A stretch of DNA of 25,000 nt from Prorocentrum cordatum. Its lineage: Eukaryota > Sar > Dinophyceae > Prorocentrales > Prorocentraceae. Shown here piece after piece: positions 17,605 through 24,895 of this stretch. The stretch is from NCBI GenBank assembly GCA_963575745.1, contig CAUYUJ010004298.1:1-25000 (forward strand), written 5' to 3'. The translations under genes and the position numbers were made by a program. Below the pieces are notes generated by a model, which saw only the letters and a program-made list of their open reading frames with translations, was not told the DNA's origin and did no database searches. The first letter of the stretch is position 1. The number at the start of each line of letters is the position of its first letter.

Positions 17605-17952
17605 CTAGATGCATAAGACGCATGGCAAAGTTGCCATGAAAGACGGAGGAGGAGGAGGAGGAGGAGGAGGAGGAGGAGCCTCCTCCTTCTCCTCCTCCTC
17701 CTCCTCTTCTTGCTCCTCCTCGTCCTCCTCCAGTTTCGCTGGCTGGTCGACCTTGTAGAAGTCCCACCTAGACTGGGCATCGTACTCTGCGCCGCCAAAG
17801 TCGATTACGTAGGGAGGGTTGCGGCGCACGTAGTCCTCGAACGTGTAGGAGCACGCGAAGAGGTACGCCCACACTCCGATATCGATGGAGCAGCCAACAA
17901 AGTACGACCAGCGAGCCCAGGCACATATCCGCCGCCGTGCCAGCAATGAGTT
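17605..17952 (-). CDS. Exon 2 of the four-transmembrane protein
   Basis: Encodes residues 148-262: NSLLARRRICAWARW, helix 4, NPPYVIDFGG, the acidic and proline tails and a short end MATLPCVLCI before TAG. Upstream, the frame meets a TAA 12 bases before the proposed acceptor region (CTTCAACCCAGAG), which supports a splice site there. The pyrimidine-rich run TTTTTTAAGTCTTCAACCC precedes it. Confidence 0.75.
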   Translation of the reverse strand, partial: NSLLARRRICAWARWSYFVGCSIDIGVWAYLFACSYTFEDYVRRNPPYVIDFGGAEYDAQSRWDFYKVDQPAKLEEDEEEQEEEEEEEKEEAPPPPPPPPPPPSFMATLPCVLCI

Positions 17953-20900
17953 CTCTGGGTTGAAGACTTAAAAAACTGTTTGGCATGGCCCCAGACTCCG
18001 GAATTGCGCTCTTGGGGGTCCTCCCTCCTCCCCTCCCTCCTCCCTCCTCCCTCCTCCCTCCTCCTCCTCCTCCTCCTCCTCCTCCTCCTCCTCCTCCTCC
18101 TCCTCCTCCTCCTCCTCCTCCCGCGTGACTTTTTCCTAAAGCGTTGGGGCTATGGCTGGAGGGCCCATCATTCCCGCGTATCTTCAGATTGCCCTATAGG
18201 GGGAGCACCATAGGGCTCCCTTGGAGGCCTCTTGGGCCGTCTTGCAGCCCTACGGGTAGAGGAAAGAAAACTATGCACATGCACCGATTCTGGCCAGGCC
18301 CATCCTGAGCCCATGATCGGTGCATACGCCCTCCGACCTTGGCCAGGAAGGCATATGCACCGATCCTGGGTCAAGGATGGGCATTGCCAGGATCAGTGCA
18401 TGTGCATAGTTCTCTTCGCCCGAACGGGGGGCCCACGATGCCAAATTATCGAACTAGCTTGTTGCACGATTGAAACATGATCGGCTTCTCGGTCTTAAGA
18501 GCGTCTAGTGCGGACGGACCACCAGGCCCCAAATAACGGCCCAAGAATGCCCCCGAGGCTCTCACAAGTGCCAAAGAGGCCGCCAAAACGGCCCCGGGAT
18601 GGTCCCAAAAGAGGGAACCCGAACTGACATTTCGAGGGAGAACCCAAGAGGAGGAACGCAAGAGGGCCCCAATATAGATACCAGCAGGCCACACAGAGGA
18701 CCCCAAAAGGCTCCCAGGTCCCAAGAGCCCCCCAAGAGGCCCCCAAGAAACCTCCAAGCGAGGCTTCCAAGATGCCTCCAAGAGGCCTGCCAAAAGACAC
18801 CCAGATGCCTCTACGAGGCCTCTTGTCCACGATTACGTCCGCCGCCCTGTGTTGGCTTGCCGCAGGGGTACACAGCGTGGCAGATTTATGAGTGGCTTTT
18901 GATTATGTATGTAATTCCCGATGGGGTCTCGGTCCAAACCGCCGCCTACCCGAACTACCCGGTCGGCAATGAATTCTCCGTGCCAGATGGCTGCAAGATG
19001 GTCCAATATTGCCTCCAAGACGGCCAAGATAGCCCGGCCAAGATGGCCTCAAGCGAGCCCATGATGGCCGCAATATGTTTCCGAGATGGCCCAATATGCA
19101 CCCAAAACGGCCTGAGATGGCCTCAAGATGGCCCAAGACGGTCCAAGAGACCCCGAAGATGGCCCAAGAGGCCTCCAAGAGATCCCTCCGGTAAGGCGCG
19201 AAGCGGCCCAAACCATTGATTACCTTAGGTTGTTGACGGATTTGGGCATGTGCTTCTTTTCGCCCTTCTGGCGGACCAAGACGGCCCAAGGAGGCTCCCA
19301 AGATGAATGACCCCAAGAGCGTCCAAGAGGCCTCTTCAGATGGCCCCATGACGGCCCTGAAGAGCTACAAGTCGGCCCATAGAAGCCCCAAAGGCGGCTT
19401 CCGACGACATCAAACAGGCCAGAAACGTCCACGAGGAGCGGAAATCGCACGACACCCGCCCCCACGAGGCCCAGGGAGGCATCCCAAACGCCTCCACGAG
19501 GCCCCCGGGAGGCGCCCGGGAGGCCGGGAGTGCCCCCAAAGGTCCCAAGGTGCCTCCTCCTTCCTTCCTTTGCTTTGTGAACGACTTCTCCCTGTCGCTC
19601 CCCGAAGCCAGATTTTGGGGCGGGCCGGGCGTTTCGCCTGAGGCTTCCCCACCATTCATGACCCTGAAACTTCAAACATTGACAACAACTTCACGGATGG
19701 AGGGCGGGTCGTTTTCAAAATGTGGCTCTTGCCATAGCGCCGCGCACATTTGTTTTAAGGAACTGCAGCAGTTTCACGGATTAAGGGCGGGTGGTGTTCA
19801 ACATGTGGCTCTCTTCAGCGCCGCGCACATTTGCTTTAACAATTTGCAACAGCTTCACGGATTGAGGGCAAGTCGTTTTCAAATGTGGCCCTCGCCTTAG
19901 CGCCGCGCACATTCGTTTCAAACATTTGTAACAGCTTCACGGATTGAGGGCAAGTCGTTTTCAAATGTGGCCCTCGCCTTAGCGCCGCGCGCACTCGTTT
20001 CAAACATTTGCAGCAGCTTCACGGACTGAGGGCGGTTCCTTTTCAAAATGTGGTTCTCGCCGTAGCGCCACGCACATTCGCTTCAAACATGTGCAAGAGG
20101 TTCATGGATTCCCATGAGCAGCAAAGTAGAATTGGTGTTTTGCAAAGAGTCAGGACTATGAGGGCACAACTGTTACGTTGATTCGCGGTGTTGAAGTCCC
20201 AAGAATGGCGTGCTGGCACGATTCAGGATCGTGAAGACGCAACAGTCAGGTTGATCCGTGGCGTTGGAGTCCCGAGGACAATGTTTTGGCATGCTTCAGG
20301 GTCTCCAAACGGTTGTCTTCCAACGGGGCAGTTCCCCCAGTGGAAATGAACCCTTGTAGGGGTCTATGGAGAGGGAGCTTGGAGGGAGGGTTTCTTCCAA
20401 CATCGTTGATGACTCTTGGGTTTACACTGGTCCTCCTCCTCCTCCTCCTCCTTCTCCTCCTCCTCCTCCTCCTCCTCCTTTCTCTCCTCCAGCTGGTTCC
20501 CTTCCTCTTTCTGCTCCACATGTTCCCCGAAGGGCTCCCACAACTGCTGGGGGAGCTTTTTGCGTCGGCGGCTAGGCAAAGTAGCTAAGCTGGCGGAAGA
20601 GCAATCACAACGGGGATACCGTTGAAGCGAACTGTGCCCCCATGCAGAGAAATGGGAGGAGACAGGGGGGAGCGGCCGAACGAGGACGGCTGGGGGAACA
20701 CACCGTCCCACACCGTGGCCGAGCTCTGACCGCACCGTTCGTCCACCCAGGCGCTTCCAAGAGGCCGAGGGGCGGCGGTGACTCTAGGCGTGTTCGATCC
20801 GCCGCCCCCGCAGCCTGCCGAAGGGGCGTTTGACGTCCCAAGATTTGTAGCTCCGTTTGTAAAGGCCTCCTAGATAAGGTCGGAGTAAGTAAACGGGGTC

Positions 20901-22325
20901 GGAGGATCGCGCCGCATCGCCGATACATCGGCGATGCATCGGCGATGCATCGATGATGCACTGGCGATGCATCGTCGACGTCGGCGATGCATCGGCGACG
21001 TCGACGTGCAGCAGATCGGGCTCCACATCGAGCCGCCTCGCCGATGCATGGGCGATGCGGAGCGATCCTCCGACCCCATCTGCGCCGATCCTATCTAGGA
21101 GGCGTTGTGTTTGGTCCGTCCTGAAAAAGGTTCCCGGTGGCCCCCAGCCCAACCCGCAAGCCACACAGAACAAGTAGTCTCCATCACCTGTGCCGCCCAA
21201 GCTGGCTTCAAGCTGGACTCCAAGAGGGCACTGATCGCCATCTAGTCGGCCTAAGATTTCCCAAGTTGCCTCCAAGTCGGCTCAAGATGCCGCCCAGAGG
21301 GCCCAAGATGGCCCCAAGATGGCCAGAGATGGCCTCAAGTGCCCCCAAGACGCCCAAAGAGGGCGTCAAGAGGTCTCCACTGAGGTTTTGGGAGACAAGA
21401 CACAATGATGTTCCTTCAATTGCTCGCACTGGTTAAACATTTTCGCTGTTTCGGCCAAGAGAATCCAAGACGGCCCCAGAGGCTCACAAGACCAACCAAC
21501 GACAGCACAAACGGCCAGCAAGAGGACACCAATACAGCCCAAGACGGCCCAAACAAGATCCAAAAGACGTCCAAGATAGCCCCAAGACGGCCCTCGATGG
21601 CCCCAAGAGGGCCCAGAGAGGCCCCCAAGACGGCCTCCGAAAGCGCCGGACCGCTCAAAGGCAGCCTGGGAGGGCCAGAAGAAGGCCCAAGAGAGCCCCA
21701 GAAGAAGGCCCCAAAGAATACCCCTAAGGAATCAGACGAACCACAAGACAGCCCCAAGACGACCCCAGAACGGCCCCAGAGGGCTTTCTACCAGCGGGCC
21801 CCAAGAAATCTCCCCAAACGCTGATGGAACATGCAGCTCATCAGCATGGCCGCGCCTTCCTTCGACGTTTCACAGCGCGTGCACTTCATACAGGCAGGGG
21901 GGCGGCGGTGACTCGCCGCATGCTTCTTCGATGCCCGCCTTCGAAATCGCAAGCAGCTGGGGGTTTGAGCCACTGTCAAGATCGTGTTCCCACACCTCGC
22001 AGCCCTGCAGCGTGACAAAGTCTGCAAACACCGCCACACATATCGCTGCGAGCTTCACAGCGAAATAACGATTGAACCACCAGAGCTGGTACCACTTGTC
22101 ATCATATGTGCCTAGAAGCCCCACGAAGCCGAAGACGATGCCAAATGCCCCCACGATCTCTGGAAAGTAATATACGGTCTGATTGTAGCCTGTTGCCCGA
22201 AATCGAATGTCTGAGGACAACAGCGCCAGTATCGAAACCATCGAGCTGACAAAGACGAGCATGCATGCGATGCCGACACCGAGCTTCAGCGGCAGGAAAA
22301 GACAGAATGTGCCATGGTCACGCAT
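17605..22325 (-). CDS. Four-transmembrane protein (dinoflagellate family), two exons
   Basis: Exon 1 is 22325-21885 and exon 2 is 17952-17605, giving about 262 residues. The start ATG opens MRDHGTFC. Hydrophobic helices lie at residues about 11-36, 55-74, 85-106 (exon 1) and 160-182 (exon 2). After helix 4 come NPPYVIDFGG and SRWDFYKV, then an acidic Glu-rich tail (about 221-238) and a Pro run (240-250). The arrangement resembles tetraspan MARVEL/tetraspanin-like proteins. From memory, a dinoflagellate family shares MRDHGTFC, the YDDK after helix 2, a C-x-WARW motif opening helix 4, and NPPYxIDFG; this supports joining the two exons though they are 3.9 kb apart. The proposed junction (donor GT at 21884, acceptor AG ending at 17953) keeps the frame, but other dinoflagellate-type sites are possible. 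Function is unknown; location in a membrane is inferred. The tail is encoded by a GGA/CCT triplet tract. Confidence 0.75.
17645..17735. repeat. GGA then CCT triplet tracts inside the exon
   Basis: Plus strand reads (GGA)n at 17645-17679 and then (CCT)n with interruptions to 17735. In the gene's sense these encode the Glu-rich block followed by the Pro run. This is the only tract in the window where GGA is on the plus strand, and the only one inside a supported coding sequence. Confidence 0.9.
18016..18121. repeat. (CTC)n tract within the intron
   Basis: Begins as CCCTCCTCCCTCC units and becomes pure CTC triplets from about 18055. Confidence 0.95.
18266..18414. mobile_element. 149-bp near-perfect hairpin element with 65-bp arms
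   Basis: The left arm (18266-18330, containing CTATGCACATGCACCGAT and GATCGGTGCATACGCC) and right arm (18350-18414) are reverse complements with few mismatches; the loop is only 19 bases. Each arm also contains its own GCACCGATNCTGG / GATCGGTGC pair, so the arm can fold on itself. It lies inside the intron. Fits a MITE, or a transcribed foldback capable of giving small RNA. Confidence 0.85.
18535..18830. repeat. CCAAGAGGCC minisatellite in the intron
   Basis: Degenerate CCAAGAGGCCCCCAAGA, CCCAAAAGAGG and GGCTCCCAGG units, broken by unique bases near 18615-18690. Confidence 0.8.
18990..19560. repeat. CCAAGATGGCC minisatellite in the intron
   Basis: Units of CAAGATGGCCCAA and CCAAGACGGTCC at about 18990-19190, and CCAAGAGGC/CCACGAGGCCC at about 19275-19560, separated by a unique patch near 19200-19270. 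Confidence 0.8.
19675..20110. repeat. 82-bp satellite array, five to six units
   Basis: The word TTCACGGAT (or variants) recurs with marker positions 19691, 19774, 19855, 19937, 20019 and 20102, a spacing of 81-83 bases. Each unit also carries GAGGGCNNGTCGTTTTCAAA, TGTGGCNCTCGCC, AGCGCCGCGCACATT and TTTCAAACATTTG. The third and fourth full units are nearly identical, while the outer units diverge. Confidence 0.95.
20150..20300. repeat. Tandem duplication of about 73 bp
   Basis: GTTGATTCGCGGTGTTG at 20177 and GTTGATCCGTGGCGTTG at 20250 head two units that share GAGTCCC/AAGTCCC and GGCANGNTTCAGG. Confidence 0.7.
20430..20490. repeat. (TCC)n tract within the intron
   Basis: About 60 bases of TCC triplets with CTT interruptions. 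Confidence 0.95.
20500..20864. other. Unassigned intronic sequence
   Basis: No clear repeat or coding motif. At 20769-20784 it contains 16 bases identical to the end of exon 1 (GGGGCGGCGGTGACTC at 21899-21914). Confidence 0.5.
20865..21103. mobile_element. 239-bp TIR element with GATGCATCG core array
   Basis: The left end (20865-20917, GCCTCCTAGATA and GGGGTCGGAGGATCGC) and right end (21051-21103) are reverse complements over about 53 bases with a handful of mismatches. The interior is an array of the palindrome-rich word CGGCGATGCATCG (about seven copies) plus GTCGACGT words. It lies inside the intron and has no coding capacity of its own. Confidence 0.85.
21240..21820. repeat. CCAAGATGGCC minisatellite near the intron's 5' end
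   Basis: CCCAAGATGGCCCCAAGATGG, CCAAGACGGCCCC and related units in two blocks (about 21250-21375 and 21455-21800), separated by a unique stretch. The second block comes within about 65 bases of the exon 1 boundary. Confidence 0.85.
21885..22325 (-). CDS. Exon 1 of the four-transmembrane protein
   Basis: Encodes residues 1-147 with helices 1-3. The frame remains open to a TGA only about 15 bases beyond the proposed donor (CTGTATGAA then GTGCAC). An alternative donor, GTATGA at 21891-21890, would leave a different phase that does not match the acceptor chosen for exon 2. Confidence 0.75.
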
Positions 22326-22370
22326 TGGGGCGCGGTCCTACCACTGCCAGCGATGCCGGTCGGGTAGCCT
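22326..22370 (-). promoter_or_regulatory. Candidate trans-splice (spliced-leader) acceptor and 5' UTR
   Basis: On the minus strand TTGTCCAGATCTTACAG ends with AG at 22370-22369, followed by 43 bases to the ATG at 22325. Dinoflagellate mRNAs receive a 5' spliced leader at such AG sites. The site is plausible from position and a pyrimidine-containing lead-in; no other evidence is available. Confidence 0.35.
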
Positions 22371-22497
22371 GTAAGATCTGGACAAATCAGGGACCCATGA
22401 GGGGCTGCCCTCGCGCACGTGGCGACAGACTGGTTGCTGCCACCTGCGATAGGCTCGAGCACGGGTTGCGGTGGAAGAGTGGAGCCGCTGTCTCGGC

Positions 22498-22512
22498 AGA
22501 CTCCTCCTCCTC

Positions 22513-22543
<31 letters not shown>

Positions 22544-22575
22544 TCCTCCTCCTCCTCCTCCTCCTCCTCCTCCGA
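22498..22575. repeat. (CTC)n tract upstream of the membrane-protein gene
   Basis: About 75 bases of CTC triplets with one CCA and one CTT interruption, some 175 bases upstream of the start codon. Confidence 0.95.
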
Positions 22576-22627
22576 TTCGTCATCCTCTCAGACTTCGTGC
22601 TCCGAGGCCCGGGGCTTCTTCGTTTGG

Positions 22628-22800
22628 CGGCGAGCCCGGGGGGGAAGTGAGAAAGGGCGGGCCTTCTCAGAGGGCTCGGCAGGCCCCCCGGCCTCCTGAG
22701 AAGTGTCCTAATGAAGCCTCCCCCGAAGGCACAGGAAGGCCTCTCTCGAAGGCCGGGGGGCTGCTGAGAGGCCCCGCCGCCTTCTGCGGGGGCCCTCTCT
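22628..22800. repeat. Dispersed GC-rich repeat family R2, copy 2
   Basis: GGCGGCGAGC, a G-run, GAAGTGAGAAAGGGCGGGCCTTC-like words, GGCCTCCTGAGAAG, GAAGGCCTCTCTCGAAGGCC and GAGAGGCCCCGCCGCCTTC, in the same order as copy 1. Many short GGCCTTC/GAAGGCC hairpins are present. Confidence 0.6.
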
Positions 22801-22809
22801 CCCCTCCCG

Positions 22810-23060
22810 AAACCTCCCCCCCTTCGCTCCCGCTCCTCCTCCGCTGCGACCTCCTCCTCCTCGGACTCCCGGCGGGCCCGGGGCGGCCCTAATCCCGAGC
22901 CCCCGGCGCCCAGCCCTAAGCCTAGGCCGAGGGCCTTCTCTCCTCCGGAACCCCCCCCCCCCTTCGCTCCCGCTCCTCCTCCTCCTCCGCTGCGCCCTCC
23001 TCCTCCTCGGCCTCTCCCGGCGGGCCCAGGGGGCGGCCTTAAAGCCCGATCGCCCCCCAG
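22810..23060. repeat. Direct duplication of a GC/CT-rich segment
   Basis: CCTTCGCTCCCGCTCCTCC, CGCTGCGACCTCC, TCCCGGCGGGCCCGGGGCGG and CCTAATCCCGAGCCCCC at 22812-22900 are repeated with small changes at 22963-23060 (a few extra TCC triplets in the second copy). The second copy starts about 150 bases after the first. Confidence 0.75.
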
Positions 23061-23167
23061 GGCCCGGCGGCCGGCTCCGCCCCGAGGGCCCGGGCGGGGC
23101 CCCAGCGGGCCCCCCGCGAGGGGCAGGAGCACGCCCCGGCCTCCTCCCCCAACGCGCCCGCCGCCGG

Positions 23168-23435
23168 CGCGCCAGGAGGTCCAGGCGTGCCCCCCTCGCA
23201 GCAGGCACGAGCGTCGGCGGCGAGCGAAGGGGGGGGAAGGGAGGAGGAGTTGGAGGCCCTCTCGGGAGGCGTGCCAGGAGGTCCAGGGGCCCCCCCTCTC
23301 CCAGCAGGCACGAGCGGCGAGCGAAAGGGGGGGAAGGGAGGAGGAGTTGAAGGCCCTCTCGGGAGGCGGCGGGGCCTCTCTCTCTCAGAAGCCCTGCGGC
23401 CTTCTGACGAGCTCTCTGCGTCTCCGGGGAAGGCT
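23168..23435. repeat. Repeat family R2, tandem copy 3
   Basis: GTCCAGG, CAGCAGGCACGAGCG, GGCGAGCGAAGGGGGGG, AAGGGAGGAGGAGTTG and AGGCCCTCTCGGGAGGCG occur twice in tandem (about 23178-23280 and 23281-23368). The second unit continues into GGCGGGGCCTCTC and CTGCGTCTCCGGGGAAGG as in copy 1. Confidence 0.75.
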
Positions 23436-23559
23436 TATAGGAGAGCCTCCTCAGGAGGCCGGTGAACTTCCGAGCCTTCTGAGAAGGCCCGCCCCCTCTC
23501 GTTGCCCACACGGGCTGGTCGCCGAACGCTGGAGGCTCTGCATGAAGGAACCGTGGCAT

Positions 23560-24150
23560 CAAGACACTGAATAATTATACGTAGTGGCCGATGGGGGATC
23601 GGTTGTGCGCGGGCCTGCAATGCAGCAGTGACACCTTCCTGGGACCTCGCCATCGCTCGGACGTCCGTTCCCCGTACAATGTTCGATTTGGTGTGTGCAT
23701 TTTATCCGCCAAATGATCCGAGATGCTCCTCGATGGTCCTCGCCGAGAAGAAATGGACACGTCCGGGCGATGCCAGAGGGACAGCACGGTACGGGAGCTT
23801 TGCTCAGCGTGTCGCGGTGGCGGCCCCTGCAGCACGCGGTACCTCGGCCTGGCGAGCTCCCCGCGCGTCGCTCGGCTTCGCGGGGCGGGTGGTTGGGAGA
23901 CCGACCGGCCATGACTGGGGGAGCCGTGGTCCGTACCCCCCTGGGGGAACCAACCCATCGCATCGACGATCTCTCGAGAGGGGTGTCGAAATCGATGGGC
24001 CCCCCCGGGGGGGGTAAGGAACACAGCTCCCCCAATTGTGGCTGGCCTGGGAGAGCTCTCGGGTCGCCGGTACTTGGGTTAGGTCGGGCATGTCCTCTTT
24101 CAGGCGGGTTTCGGACACGAGATAAGAAGTAGCCGAACAAGTTTCCCAAA
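23560..24150. other. Non-repetitive segment open in several frames, unassigned
   Basis: About 590 bases of moderate composition free of the surrounding repeats. Long frames without stops exist on both strands (minus 24149-23559, minus 24024-23575, plus 23628-24017, plus 23695-24132). I recognise none of the products. It could be an exon of an unknown gene (strand uncertain) or unique non-coding DNA. The hairpin-like ATCGACGATCTCTCGAGAGG / GTCGAAATCGATG lies at 23957-23997. Confidence 0.35.
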
Positions 24151-24164
24151 GATGCAAAAATGTG

Positions 24165-24235
24165 CAGAAGTCGTCCCCAGACTATCTTTTGACAGTTTTT
24201 GAAGATTCCTCCTGCAGAGGGACATGCCCGACTTA
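24165..24235 (+). repeat. Dispersed repeat family R1, copy 4
   Basis: AAGTCGTCCCCAGACTATC, TTTTGACAGTTTTTGAAGA, CTCCTGCAGAGGGACATGCCC and GACTT in the same order as 8715-8795 (minus) and 9485-9550. Confidence 0.75.
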
Positions 24236-24250
24236 ATAATTGGGGACCAT

Positions 24251-24329
24251 GACCAGGGAAGTGCTTGGCGTGTCACGCCGACGCGTCGTGGACCCGGCCC
24301 AGGGCGCGACACGCTAAGCATTCCTGGTC
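24251..24329. mobile_element. 79-bp hairpin element
   Basis: GACCAGGGAAGTGCTTGGCGTGTC at 24251-24274 pairs with 24308-24329 with a few mismatches and a two-base length difference. It directly follows the R1 copy. Small foldback element. Confidence 0.65.
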
Positions 24330-24354
24330 CGTATGCATCCTTCTTCCATCCTTC

Positions 24355-24590
24355 GTCCTCCTCCTCCTCCCCACTCCTCCTCCTCCTCCTCCTCCTCCTC
24401 CTCCTCCTCCTCCTCCTCCTCCTCCTCCTCCATCTCCTCCTCCTCCTCCTCCTCCTCCTCCTCCTCCTCCTCCTCTCACTCCTCCTCATTCCTCCTCCTC
24501 CTCCTCCACCTCCTTCTCCTCCGCCTCCTCCTCCTCATTCCTCCTCATTCCTCCTCCTCCTCCGCCTCCTCCTCCTCCTCCTCCAGCAAA
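24355..24590. repeat. (TCC)n tract, long and interrupted
   Basis: About 235 bases of TCC triplets with ACT, ATC and ATTCC interruptions, most regular at 24377-24475. Confidence 0.95.
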
Positions 24591-24705
24591 CGATCCCGAC
24601 CGCGTGTGCCGCAAGGCCTGGACCCCGTGTGTGCCACTCGCAAGGTTTGGGCGCCGTGACTGCCCGGCGCGGCGAAGGGCCGCCGAGCTCTCTGGGCGGG
24701 TGGCA

Positions 24706-24895
24706 ATCCCAGACCCCCTCGAGTCGTGAAAAAATCACGACGGAAGGTTTTTCCCTATTTTCTGCCTCCAGGGGCCCTTACCGGGCCTCGGGAGCGTCAA
24801 ACAACGAAGCAGGACGAAAAACTGATCCCGGGGAAGGGGTCGAGACCTCTGGAGGCCGATGTCATGAAAAATTCATGACGTCGGGGGTCTGGGAT
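24706..24895. mobile_element. 190-bp TIR element with a small hairpin inside each end
   Basis: The ends ATCCCAGACCCCC (24706 onward) and its reverse complement (to 24895) continue inward as a diverged inverted repeat. Each end contains a perfect small hairpin: GTCGTGA-A5-TCACGAC at 24723-24741 and GTCATGAA-A3-TTCATGAC at 24861-24879. Similarity continues inward through GCCTCCAG-GG. Non-coding; fits a MITE with subterminal hairpins. Confidence 0.7.

Larger units (their letters stand above)
17953..21884 (-). other. Intron of the four-transmembrane protein gene (about 3.9 kb)
   Basis: Inferred from two exons of one recognised protein family. It contains, in plus-strand order, a TCC tract, a 149-bp hairpin element, CCAAGANGGCC minisatellite, an 82-bp satellite, a 73-bp duplication, another TCC tract, a 239-bp TIR element and more minisatellite. 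Donor and acceptor (minus sense) are GT and AG. Confidence 0.65.

Noticed and set aside
17303-17640. Minus-strand frame with a Leu run downstream of the membrane-protein stop
   Set aside because: The Leu run is the CTG tract; the frame lacks its own start or family match, and most likely lies in the 3' UTR.
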